DNA from: Bacteroidota bacterium
GTDB lineage: Bacteria; Bacteroidota; Rhodothermia; Rhodothermales; UBA10348
NCBI GenBank assembly: GCA_022571135.1
Contig: JACZYK010000023.1
Span: 1 to 17,461, forward strand
Reading direction: 5' to 3'
Length of the DNA: 17,461 nt
In this document: positions 7,937 through 14,912 of the stretch, piece by piece
Numbering within the stretch: the first letter of the stretch is position 1
Layout: every line of letters starts with the position of its first letter
The notes under the pieces: generated by a model
Told to the model about the DNA's origin: nothing
What the model saw: only the letters and a program-made list of their open reading frames with translations
The model's database searches: none
Translations under genes and position numbers: made by a program

Positions 7937-9160
7937 ATGACGCCTCGCGATTACCTTCGTGTATATAGGTACGACGAACGTCTTGTAACCGGCGCTTATT
8001 ACCCTACCGAGCCGCTTTTGATCGAAGCCGGCGACACAGTCGGAGTCGTATTGTTCAATCTTGGAGGTCCCAGAAATCTGGATGAGATTGAGCCGTTCCT
8101 GTACAATTTGTTCATGGATCCGGCCATCATCGACATCCCCCTCAAGGGAGCACTACGGCACATATTGTGTCGATTCGTCGCGAGAAAGCGGTCGAAGTCC
8201 GTCCGAGAAAGGTACGCCCTGATCGGCGGCGCTTCGCCCATCAATCCGCACACCGAACGGCAGGCGGAACTGCTAGAAAAGCGCCTCAATCAGGAACTCG
8301 GCGAATCCCTGTCGGTGCGTTTCAAGGTATATCGGGCCATGCGCTACGCCCAGCCGTCCAGCGAGCAGGCAGCGATTGATATGAGGGCGGACGGTGTCAC
8401 AAAAGTCGTTCTGCTTCCCCTCTATCCACACTACTCCAAATCCACCACAGGGGCGTCTCTCGGGTACTGGCACGCGCTGGAGGAGGCCGAAACAGTTCCG
8501 GCTCTCCCGACCGTCTCGGTCTACGAGTACGCAGCCCACCCCGTATACGTACGCGCCATCAACGCCCGGATCGAGGAGACCCTGGAGCGATTTCCAAAGG
8601 AGAAGCGGGAAAATGTGCAGCTTCTGTTCAGCGCTCACGGCACTCCACTCAAGGAGATGACCGTTCGGAAAGATCCTTACTGCTGCCTGGTCCACGCGAC
8701 CGTCGATGACGTCATGCGGCTCAGAGGATTCGATCTCCCGTACGAGGTGGCCTTTCAGAGCAAGGTAGGTTCCGCCGAGTGGCTCACGCCGTCCACACCA
8801 AATGCGCTTAAAAAAATGGCCGAGCGCGGCGTCAAGAATGTGCTGGTCATTCCTGTCGCCTTCGTCAGCGACCATGTCGAAACCGCTTTTGAACTCGACA
8901 TCGAAGTTCGGGCTGAAGCAGAAGAGGCTGGAATCGAGCGTTTCGAGGTCATGACCGGCCTGAACGACCACCCACTGTTCATCGAAAGCCTCTTTGATGT
9001 TACGCGCAGGCACCTTGTACTGCCGGAATACGTCGATCTCGAACGCAGTTCCGGTCCTCCGGCAGCGTTGGCCGAGCGCAGAACGAAGTGCCATCAGTGC
9101 CGAAATAACGCCGTGGCCTACGACTGGGCAGCGCGGAAGAGGGTGCCAGCAACCAAGTGA
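7937..9160 (+). CDS. hemH: Ferrochelatase with N-terminal extension and C-terminal CxxC
   Basis: Inserts Fe2+ into protoporphyrin IX to finish protohaem. The protein has 407 residues. The family core starts at VVLFNLGGP (37-45), so about 35 residues precede the usual start; no in-frame ATG lies closer, and the ATG at 7937 is only five bases after hemE. The catalytic histidine H234 (LFSAHGTPLKEM) and the acidic partner E315 in VSDHVETAFELD are intact. QSKVGSAEWLTP (274-285) is also typical. The C-terminus carries KCHQC with C385 and C388. Some ferrochelatases hold a 2Fe-2S cluster through four cysteines; here only two are close together (others are C78, C249 and C250), so a cluster is possible but unproven. 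With hemN upstream, protoporphyrin rather than coproporphyrin is the likely substrate. Confidence 0.95.
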   Translation: MTPRDYLRVYRYDERLVTGAYYPTEPLLIEAGDTVGVVLFNLGGPRNLDEIEPFLYNLFMDPAIIDIPLKGALRHILCRFVARKRSKSVRERYALIGGASPINPHTERQAELLEKRLNQELGESLSVRFKVYRAMRYAQPSSEQAAIDMRADGVTKVVLLPLYPHYSKSTTGASLGYWHALEEAETVPALPTVSVYEYAAHPVYVRAINARIEETLERFPKEKRENVQLLFSAHGTPLKEMTVRKDPYCCLVHATVDDVMRLRGFDLPYEVAFQSKVGSAEWLTPSTPNALKKMAERGVKNVLVIPVAFVSDHVETAFELDIEVRAEAEEAGIERFEVMTGLNDHPLFIESLFDVTRRHLVLPEYVDLERSSGPPAALAERRTKCHQCRNNAVAYDWAARKRVPATK

Positions 9161-9229
9161 TCGCGTCTCGGGGACGTTTGGATGCAAGATTTGATACATT
9201 GACGCTATCCAGTCATTGCGATCGGTCCT

Positions 9230-11380
9230 ATGCGTTTCGTCGCCGTACTTCTCATCCTGCTCGTCGGAACGGGCCCCCGGGATTCGAAGGCTCAAGATGC
9301 GTCCGTTCTACTCGAGCGGGCGAAATCCGAGCTCGCCGAGGGCCGACCGGGCAACGCCGTCACGATTTTGGACCGAGCTGTTTCCAGGGACGGAAATAAT
9401 CCCGAAATCCATTTTCTCCTTGCGACGGCGCTTGCGGATTCGTCCGTTGCCGACATGGATCGCGCGCGAAAGGCCATCGACAGGGCCATCGATCTCGAAC
9501 CGGAAAATGTCGCCTACCTGGAAATGAAACTGGAACTCATGCCATCAGCAACTTCGGGATTCCTTCCGTTCGTTAGAGAGCAGCGAAGGATCAATCTCGC
9601 CAACCACATACTGGACATCGATTCGACCAGTGCGGCGGCCAATGAGGAAATCGCGATAAGGGCCTACAGGGAATTCCGGGAGTACCACAAAGCGATCACG
9701 TTTCCCCGGTTCAGAAGCGTACCCAACCGTGCAGATATATTCGACATCAGCTGGCTTCGCACCCAGATGCCAGAATTGGATCTTTCCGACAGAGCCAGGG
9801 AGAATTCCGACAAGGCCGTCTTGTATTTCGGTCGAGCAATTTCCTCTGATCCTACTCGAAAATCGACGTATCGATGGCTGGCCTCTGTTTTTGCTCTCCG
9901 GGAAGACTACGAAGCTTTTGGGGAGCTGTTGAAAACCATGCGGAGCAACATGACGGATAGCCCCGAAATGTTGTTGTATATGGGATACGTTGCGTTCCGT
10001 GACGCCAGTCAGGAAGACGCCGGGCGATACTTCGACAGGGCTCTGTCTCTGATGAACGAAGAAGAAGCTCTCGTATTCAAGTCTGTCGCGCCCATTCTTC
10101 GACCCGATGCCGATCAGCCGCGAACCGACGCGATTACGGACAATTACTGGGAAAGCCGGGACCCGCGCCTGCTCACCGAGATCAATGAACGCAGACTCGA
10201 GCACTTCGCCCGCATGGTATACGCCGATCTCGCGTTTGGCGGCATGCCCTCGGGCTCCGTCGGTTGGGATACGGAGCAGGGGAGGATCTATGTCCGGTAT
10301 GGCGAGCCGCTGCAGGATGTGGTCATAAGGGTGGACCGGGACAGAGGCTTTTTCGCAGGAGACGACGCGGAATCGTTCAATATCTGGGACTACGGGGACT
10401 ACAAGTTCGTTTTTGACAAGCCGGTCGAGATGGAGGAGTATCGATCGTACAGCCCGTCGGCCATAGCGATGACAGACTGGGGCAAATACGACTACGTGAT
10501 TATTTCGAGGAACACGATACGCAAGACACCGGAGCGGTTCGATCACGATCCGAATGTCGCGCGGGTCGAGTTTCCGTACCTCGTGAGCCGATTCAAAGGC
10601 AAAGACGGTCTCACCGACATCTTTGTCCCCTTCGGTGTTCAGGTTCCGTACAAGCCCCGGCGAGGTGGCCTCAGGATGCCGCTCAAGACGGGTGCGTTTC
10701 TGCTAACGGATTCGGTCGGCGTGGTGGAGGAGAAACGGAAGGATGTTTCTTTACTCGAATCCTACCAGATACTAGAGTTCAACGAGACCACGACGTGGAT
10801 AGACGTCCATGGGCTTACGGCTCCGCCCGGCGCGTATTTCCTTTCGGTCGAGTTCGAGACCGAGACGGGCGCCATCGTCGGATTCCACCGCTCCGAGGTC
10901 GAAGCTCCGGATTGGGGGGCGTCCGGCCTCGCGACGAGCGATATTCTCCTAGCCTACAACATAGAAGAGGCCGAGCAAGGCGAACCAGTTCCGGAAGGAT
11001 TCATCCAAAGAAATGACCTCATCATCCAGCCGGCGCCATGGGGCGTTTTTCGAACGGATCAACCGCTCTACTTCTACCTGGAAGCCTACAACCTGACGAT
11101 CGGGACCGATGATCTCTCGAAGTATGCGATCGAGGCGGCGCTCGTCGAGAATAAGGACGAAGGTGGACTCGGAAACCTGATCAACCGCATCTTCGGTCGA
11201 CGATCCAGCGACGGCGTATCCGTGCGATTTGAGGGTAGCGGCACATCGGCCGAACACGGTCAGTATCTGATCCTGGATGCGACCGAAGAGACACCAGGCA
11301 CCTACGTGCTGGTCGTCCGCTTCACGGATGCGGTCAGCGGCGACACCGTCGAGAAACGCCGGGTGCTGATACTGGAGTAG
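9230..11380 (+). CDS. Exported GWxTD-domain protein with TPR-like N-terminal region
   Basis: A 716-residue protein with a signal peptide (positive MRF start, hydrophobic VAVLLILLVGT, likely cleavage around residues 20-22 near SKAQDA). Residues about 23-300 are helical and TPR-like: repeated alanine/leucine-rich helices such as AIDRAIDLEPEN and FGRAISSDP. The diagnostic element at about 343-357 reads GWDTEQGRIYVRYGEP. It matches the GWxTD domain found in Bacteroidota, Acidobacteriota and Gemmatimonadota proteins, and is followed by a beta-rich C-terminal half. The molecular function of this family is not established; an envelope or periplasmic role is inferred from the signal peptide. It lies 69 bases after hemH on the same strand, so it may be read through from the haem operon. 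I saw no convincing promoter in that gap. Confidence 0.85.
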   Translation: MRFVAVLLILLVGTGPRDSKAQDASVLLERAKSELAEGRPGNAVTILDRAVSRDGNNPEIHFLLATALADSSVADMDRARKAIDRAIDLEPENVAYLEMKLELMPSATSGFLPFVREQRRINLANHILDIDSTSAAANEEIAIRAYREFREYHKAITFPRFRSVPNRADIFDISWLRTQMPELDLSDRARENSDKAVLYFGRAISSDPTRKSTYRWLASVFALREDYEAFGELLKTMRSNMTDSPEMLLYMGYVAFRDASQEDAGRYFDRALSLMNEEEALVFKSVAPILRPDADQPRTDAITDNYWESRDPRLLTEINERRLEHFARMVYADLAFGGMPSGSVGWDTEQGRIYVRYGEPLQDVVIRVDRDRGFFAGDDAESFNIWDYGDYKFVFDKPVEMEEYRSYSPSAIAMTDWGKYDYVIISRNTIRKTPERFDHDPNVARVEFPYLVSRFKGKDGLTDIFVPFGVQVPYKPRRGGLRMPLKTGAFLLTDSVGVVEEKRKDVSLLESYQILEFNETTTWIDVHGLTAPPGAYFLSVEFETETGAIVGFHRSEVEAPDWGASGLATSDILLAYNIEEAEQGEPVPEGFIQRNDLIIQPAPWGVFRTDQPLYFYLEAYNLTIGTDDLSKYAIEAALVENKDEGGLGNLINRIFGRRSSDGVSVRFEGSGTSAEHGQYLILDATEETPGTYVLVVRFTDAVSGDTVEKRRVLILE

Positions 11381-11399
11381 CCGCGAAATTACTCGAACA

Positions 11400-11429
11400 G
11401 GTCATCGATAACCATCGGCCGGCATGACC
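11400..11429 (+). terminator. Stem-loop downstream of the GWxTD gene
   Basis: GGTCAT (11400-11405) pairs perfectly with ATGACC (11424-11429). Inside it CGAT (11406-11409) pairs with ATCG (11414-11417) around an AACC loop, leaving a GCCGGC bulge on the 3' side. It begins 20 bases after the stop codon. No T-tract follows, so it is not a textbook intrinsic terminator. It could be an mRNA 3'-end structure or a chance hairpin. Confidence 0.3.
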
Positions 11430-11554
11430 AAGTATCCTAAAGTCCTTTGTTGGGAAATTACGTCTATCAGAAGGGCAAACGCTGACGGGAATGCTCCGTT
11501 AGGTCTGTATTCTGTATTATCGGATCGAGTTGCCAGGCGCTACCAATCATTTCC

Positions 11555-12490
11555 ATGCCGAACCAGAACCCGACCGATATACGGTGCATCTCCTGCGGCT
11601 CAGAGTCCCCGCGAGCCGTCGGCCCGATCCCGATGGGATACGAGTTCGGCGGACGTAAGCTCGACAAGCCGATCGACGGGGGATTCCTGTACCGATGCGA
11701 TTCGTGCCGGGTCTCGTTTCGGTGGCCGCGTCTGCCGAAAAAGAGGCTGGACGAACTTTATCAACTGGCCGAACTTGACCACTGGACGAAGATTCCCGAG
11801 GACCGGCCGGATTGGAGAATTGGCCGTGCGGCTGCCCTGAGGCATGCATCGACCGGTTCCGTTCTCGACATCGGTTGCTTCGACGGAGGATTCCTGAGCC
11901 ATCTGGGATCCGCTTGGGAGCGGTTCGGAGTCGAGATCAACGTTAATGCAGCTCAGATAGCCCGTGGCCGTGGGATCGACATCATCGCCTACGACTTCGA
12001 GGAGATGCGGGAAAGCTCATCCAGATTCGACATCGTCGTTGCATTCGACGTCATCGAACATATGTCGGACCCGAGAGCGTTTCTCGAGCGAATGGTCTCT
12101 ATGGTAAAAGACGGTGGCCTCCTAATCGTCGGAACCGGCAATACCGAGGCCCGATCCTGGAGGTTGATGGGGAGCCGATACTGGTACTGCATGATACCTG
12201 AGCACATCTCGTTCGTCGGAGCCGAGTGGTGCCAAAAGGCGGCCACTGACCTCGGACTGAAACTCGAGAGCATCGTGTCTTTCTCCCACGCAGAGAATCG
12301 GACGCTGGCGCTTCGATCGGCCGAAACGATAAAAAATCTTGCGTATCGAATCGCGCCCGGACTTTTCGGGTGGTTGAGAAAACGCGGTCTTGGCGGCGTG
12401 GATATTTCGATAGCCGAGGATCTGCGAAACGTTCCGCCGATCTGGATCAGCGCAGAAGACCAGATCGTGGCGGTGTTCAGAAACGCTTGA
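11555..12490 (+). CDS. SAM-dependent class I methyltransferase with N-terminal zinc ribbon
   Basis: A 311-residue protein. The N-terminus has two CxxC pairs, C11/C14 and C48/C51, forming a probable zinc ribbon. The SAM-binding motif I follows as VLDIGCFDGGFL (103-114), then an acidic end of the next strand in FGVEIN and the post-motif FDVIEHMSDP around residues 165-175. This is the Methyltransf_23 (UbiG-like) arrangement, often linked to methylation of sugars or small molecules in surface polysaccharide loci. No glycan genes are visible nearby, so the substrate is unknown. It is preceded by a 174-base gap containing a short tandem TCTGTAT repeat (11504-11517) and a TATTAT string at 11515. No strong ribosome binding site is seen before ATG 11555. 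It is probably expressed separately from the haem operon. Confidence 0.85.
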   Translation: MPNQNPTDIRCISCGSESPRAVGPIPMGYEFGGRKLDKPIDGGFLYRCDSCRVSFRWPRLPKKRLDELYQLAELDHWTKIPEDRPDWRIGRAAALRHASTGSVLDIGCFDGGFLSHLGSAWERFGVEINVNAAQIARGRGIDIIAYDFEEMRESSSRFDIVVAFDVIEHMSDPRAFLERMVSMVKDGGLLIVGTGNTEARSWRLMGSRYWYCMIPEHISFVGAEWCQKAATDLGLKLESIVSFSHAENRTLALRSAETIKNLAYRIAPGLFGWLRKRGLGGVDISIAEDLRNVPPIWISAEDQIVAVFRNA

Positions 12491-12491
12491 A

Positions 12492-12572
12492 ATGAACTCT
12501 CCATCCGCTCGTCTTCTCAACGCCCCGCTTCGGATATTCTTCTTCGATCCTCGACGCTTCTTGGGGGTTTAA
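12492..12572 (+). other. Candidate 26-codon leader ORF before tryptophanase
   Basis: Starting two bases after the methyltransferase stop, ATG 12492 opens a 26-codon frame beginning MNSPSARLLN and ending FFFDPRRFLGV before TAA at 12570-12572. It lies 41 bases ahead of the tryptophanase start. E. coli tnaA is preceded by the TnaC leader peptide, which stalls ribosomes with tryptophan, but TnaC needs a Trp codon and this frame has none. It may be a chance ORF. No Shine-Dalgarno sequence is evident. Confidence 0.15.
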
Positions 12573-12613
12573 TCAGCCATATCACTCCATCGCCACGTTC
12601 CAGCACAGTCCAG

Positions 12614-13996
12614 ATGAGCTCTCCAACAGACCGAATCATAGAGCCGTTTCGAATCAAAGTCGTCGAACCCATCAATATGACGACGCCCGATGAGCGCGAA
12701 GCGTACCTGAAAGACGCCGGATTCAATCTGTTTCGCGTTCCCTCCGAGGGCGTACTCATCGATCTCCTGACGGACAGCGGAACCGGTGCCATGAGCGCCG
12801 AACAGTGGGCGGGCATCATGCGCGGAGACGAATCGTACGCCGGTAGTCCCAGCTACCATCGCTTTGAGGCGGCAGTCAGGGATATTTTCGGATTTCAGCA
12901 CGTGATTCCGACGCATCAGGGTCGCGCGGCCGAGCGAATTCTCGTCGCAACGCTCGTGAAAGCAGGAGATACGATTCCGAACAATACGCACTTCGACACG
13001 ACGCGGGGGAACATCGAGGCTGCCGGAGCGACGGCGCTGGATCTGCCGTGCCCGGAGTCGAAAGCGTTCGACGTTCCGCATCCGTTCAAGGGCAACATCG
13101 ATCTTGATGCCCTGCGAAAAAAGCTTTCCGAGAAGAATGGCTCGGTTCCGTTCGCGATGATGACCATCACGAACAACGGCGGGGGCGGCCAACCCGTATC
13201 CATGGCCAACATCCGGGCGGCCTCCGAAATCTGTCGGGAAGCCGAAATCCCGTTCTATATCGATGCATGCCGGTTTGCCGAAAACGCCTTTTTCATTCGA
13301 AGTCGGGAAGAAGGCTACGCGGACACCGCGTTGCTCGATATCGCCAGAGAGACGTTTTCATACGCGGACGGGTGCACGATGAGCGCCAAGAAGGACGGGA
13401 TGGCAAACATCGGAGGATTCCTGTGTACGAACGACAGCGCGGTCGCTCGCCAGGAAGAAGAATTACTGGTGCTGACCGAGGGCTTCCCGACGTACGGTGG
13501 CCTGGCAGGCCGAGATCTGGAGGCTATCGCTATCGGTCTTTATGAAGCTCTAGATCTGAGGTATCAGGAATACCGCCATTCATCCACGTCCTATCTGGGA
13601 GAGCAGATCTCGGAAGTCGGCGTGCCGATCATTCAACCGCCGGGTGGCCATGCAATCTATATCGATGCGAAAGCGATGCTTCCTCATCTTCCGGTCGAAG
13701 AGTATCCAGGACAGGCACTCGTCGTTGAGCTCTATCGCACCGGCGGAATTCGGGGCGTCGAAATCGGATCGGTCATGTTCGGTGGCCGGGATCCCAAGAC
13801 GGGAGAGAACTTTTACTCGGACTATGAACTCGTGCGCCTGGCCATCCCGAGAAGAACCTACACGAAGAGCCAGATAGACTACGTCGTCGATTGCATCAAG
13901 GACGTTCACCGACGTCGCAGCGAGTTGCGGGGCGTTCGGATTATCGAGCAGCCCGAGCGGCTCAGACACTTCACGGCGCTGTTCGAGATGCTGTAG
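12614..13996 (+). CDS. tnaA: Tryptophanase (tryptophan indole-lyase)
   Basis: A PLP-dependent beta-eliminating lyase of 460 residues, splitting L-tryptophan into indole, pyruvate and ammonia. Family landmarks in order: PFRIKVVEPI (11-20), IDLLTDSGTGAMS, the active-site Tyr Y75 in GDESYAGS, IPTHQGRAAE, NNGGGGQPVSMANI, DACRFAENAFFI, and the PLP lysine K260 in MSAKKDGM. Tryptophanase and tyrosine phenol-lyase are close homologues. The positions that separate them favour tryptophanase: D128 in HFDTTR (Thr in the phenol-lyase), I384 in VEIGS (Arg in the phenol-lyase), and H452 in LRHFTA (Phe in the phenol-lyase). Other stretches such as FSYADGCTMS and NIGGFLC look more like the phenol-lyase, so overall it is mosaic. 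Starts at ATG 12614; no clear ribosome binding site. Tna-type regulation is not evident. Confidence 0.85.
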   Translation: MSSPTDRIIEPFRIKVVEPINMTTPDEREAYLKDAGFNLFRVPSEGVLIDLLTDSGTGAMSAEQWAGIMRGDESYAGSPSYHRFEAAVRDIFGFQHVIPTHQGRAAERILVATLVKAGDTIPNNTHFDTTRGNIEAAGATALDLPCPESKAFDVPHPFKGNIDLDALRKKLSEKNGSVPFAMMTITNNGGGGQPVSMANIRAASEICREAEIPFYIDACRFAENAFFIRSREEGYADTALLDIARETFSYADGCTMSAKKDGMANIGGFLCTNDSAVARQEEELLVLTEGFPTYGGLAGRDLEAIAIGLYEALDLRYQEYRHSSTSYLGEQISEVGVPIIQPPGGHAIYIDAKAMLPHLPVEEYPGQALVVELYRTGGIRGVEIGSVMFGGRDPKTGENFYSDYELVRLAIPRRTYTKSQIDYVVDCIKDVHRRRSELRGVRIIEQPERLRHFTALFEML

Positions 13997-14249
13997 CGGT
14001 CGACGTTGCCAGGCGAGCCCCGTCGCCCGAGGCCTTGCCACAAGCGCCACACATTGGTTTCTGGAGGCGTAACAATGAGACCGTCGGAAGAGTAAATTCC
14101 CCAGGATCGCGATTGTATTTTGAAAAGACGTCCACCAGATGGAATCAGAATCCGACAGGGCGAAACGGCGAGGCGGAAGTGCTGTCCCTGATACTCGAAC
14201 GAATCAGCGATACGCGCAAAAAAAACGCAGCAGAGCCATGATGTGAAAG
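13997..14249. other. Gene-poor spacer after tryptophanase
   Basis: No convincing gene. It holds a short hairpin 15 bases after the tryptophanase stop (GGCGA 14012-14016 with TCGCC 14023-14027, no T-tract). It also holds a strong GGAGG (14063-14067) that leads only to a six-codon ORF (14075-14095). A 35-codon basic frame (ATG 14139 to TGA 14246) contains an A8 run and is in phase with the membrane-protein ORF that follows. Confidence 0.4.
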
Positions 14250-14474
14250 ATTCGCCACCTGGGATTCGCTCTGATCGGCCTGGGCGTTCTGATTTTGATC
14301 TGTTACATGATTCCGCCTCTTCGCGGACTCTGGCCGTTGTTTCGGCAATTACCTTTCGTCATCCAGCTGGGACTCGGCGCGGCGATTCTAGGATTGGGGC
14401 TCCTGATCGTCTCCATAATCGTGAAGCGCATCGAGGACCGTCAAAATGACCGGTCGCTGAGAGACGACACTTGA
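14250..14474 (+). CDS. Small two-helix membrane protein with non-standard or mutated start
   Basis: A 74-codon frame ending at TGA 14472-14474 encodes two hydrophobic helices: LGFALIGLGVLILICYM (residues about 4-20) and VIQLGLGAAILGLGLLIVSI (about 37-56). A polar linker GLWPLFRQ lies between them and a charged tail KRIEDRQNDRSLRDD follows, so it is probably an inner-membrane protein. I do not recognise the family. The start is problematic. In the same frame ATG ATG (14238-14243) is followed at once by TGA (14244-14246), then AAG ATT CGC. Either translation starts at ATT 14250 or CTG 14259, or a CGA-to-TGA change has disabled the ATGATG start. ATG 14307 would lose the first helix. The hydrophobicity pattern argues that it was a real gene. 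YbjQ follows after 26 bases, suggesting they form a pair. Confidence 0.5.
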   Translation: MRHLGFALIGLGVLILICYMIPPLRGLWPLFRQLPFVIQLGLGAAILGLGLLIVSIIVKRIEDRQNDRSLRDDT

Positions 14475-14500
14475 ATATTCTTAATCCAACTACGTAAACC

Positions 14501-14821
14501 ATGCTCATCGTAAATACCGAAACGATTGCGGGCTATCGCATTGTTGAAAGTCTCGGCCTCGTAAAAGGCAACACGATCCGTGCCAAGCACATCGGAAAGG
14601 ATCTCATCGCGGGGCTCCGGCAAATCGTGGGAGGGGAAATCAAAGAATACACCGAATTGCAGACCGAGGCGCGCAACGAGGTCATTCTTCGCATGGAGAA
14701 CGATGCCGGACGCCTGGGCGCCGATGCCGTCGTCACCGTTCGCTTCGTCACCTCGCCCGTCATGGCGGCTGCCGCAGAACTGGTCGCTTACGGAACCGCT
14801 GTGAAGATCGAGAAGAACTGA
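14501..14821 (+). CDS. YbjQ/UPF0145 family protein
   Basis: A 106-residue cytoplasmic protein of the YbjQ (DUF74) family. Family features seen: an N-terminal beta strand leading into YRIVESLGLVKGNTI, the central DLIAGLRQIVGGEIKEYTE that matches the family IVGG core, EARNEVILRM, the GADAVV motif (LGADAVVTVRF), and a closing YGTAVKIEK. Members form a pentameric beta fold and have been proposed to bind metals, but no reaction is established. The length is typical. ATG 14501 has no clear ribosome binding site. It lies directly after the small membrane-protein ORF. Confidence 0.85.
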   Translation: MLIVNTETIAGYRIVESLGLVKGNTIRAKHIGKDLIAGLRQIVGGEIKEYTELQTEARNEVILRMENDAGRLGADAVVTVRFVTSPVMAAAAELVAYGTAVKIEKN

Positions 14822-14863
14822 GACGGACTCTAGTGGCCCGGTGCGAATCCCGGTGGCATAGTA

Positions 14864-14896
14864 TCCGTCATAATGTTATATACCGCTCCGTCATAA
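14864..14896 (+). repeat. Direct repeat upstream of the amidohydrolase gene
   Basis: TCCGTCATAA occurs exactly at 14864-14873 and again at 14887-14896, with starts 23 bases apart, about two helical turns. The second copy ends 16 bases before the amidohydrolase ATG and 7 bases before its GGAGG ribosome binding site. The spacing suggests a possible operator for a dimeric regulator or a duplicated promoter element, but chance is possible. Confidence 0.4.
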
Positions 14897-14912
14897 CGCA
14901 ATTGGAGGCGCC

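Noticed and set aside
9171..9229. Promoter-like TTGATA and TTGACG strings and a TACATTG box before the GWxTD gene
   Set aside because: No matching -10 element is found at the right distance for a sigma-70 promoter, and the spacing to the upstream TTTG does not fit the Bacteroidota -33/-7 arrangement.
14243..14449. 68-codon ORF starting GTG at 14243
   Set aside because: It is the wrong frame of the membrane-protein ORF; its product is a polar, arginine- and proline-rich shadow, while the other frame gives two clean hydrophobic helices.
14833..14860. T-arm-like string GGTGCGAATCCCGG suggesting a tRNA 3' end
   Set aside because: No acceptor, D or anticodon arms can be formed: the bases to the left are the end of the YbjQ gene. 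The string is explained as a CCCGGTG direct repeat around CGAAT.
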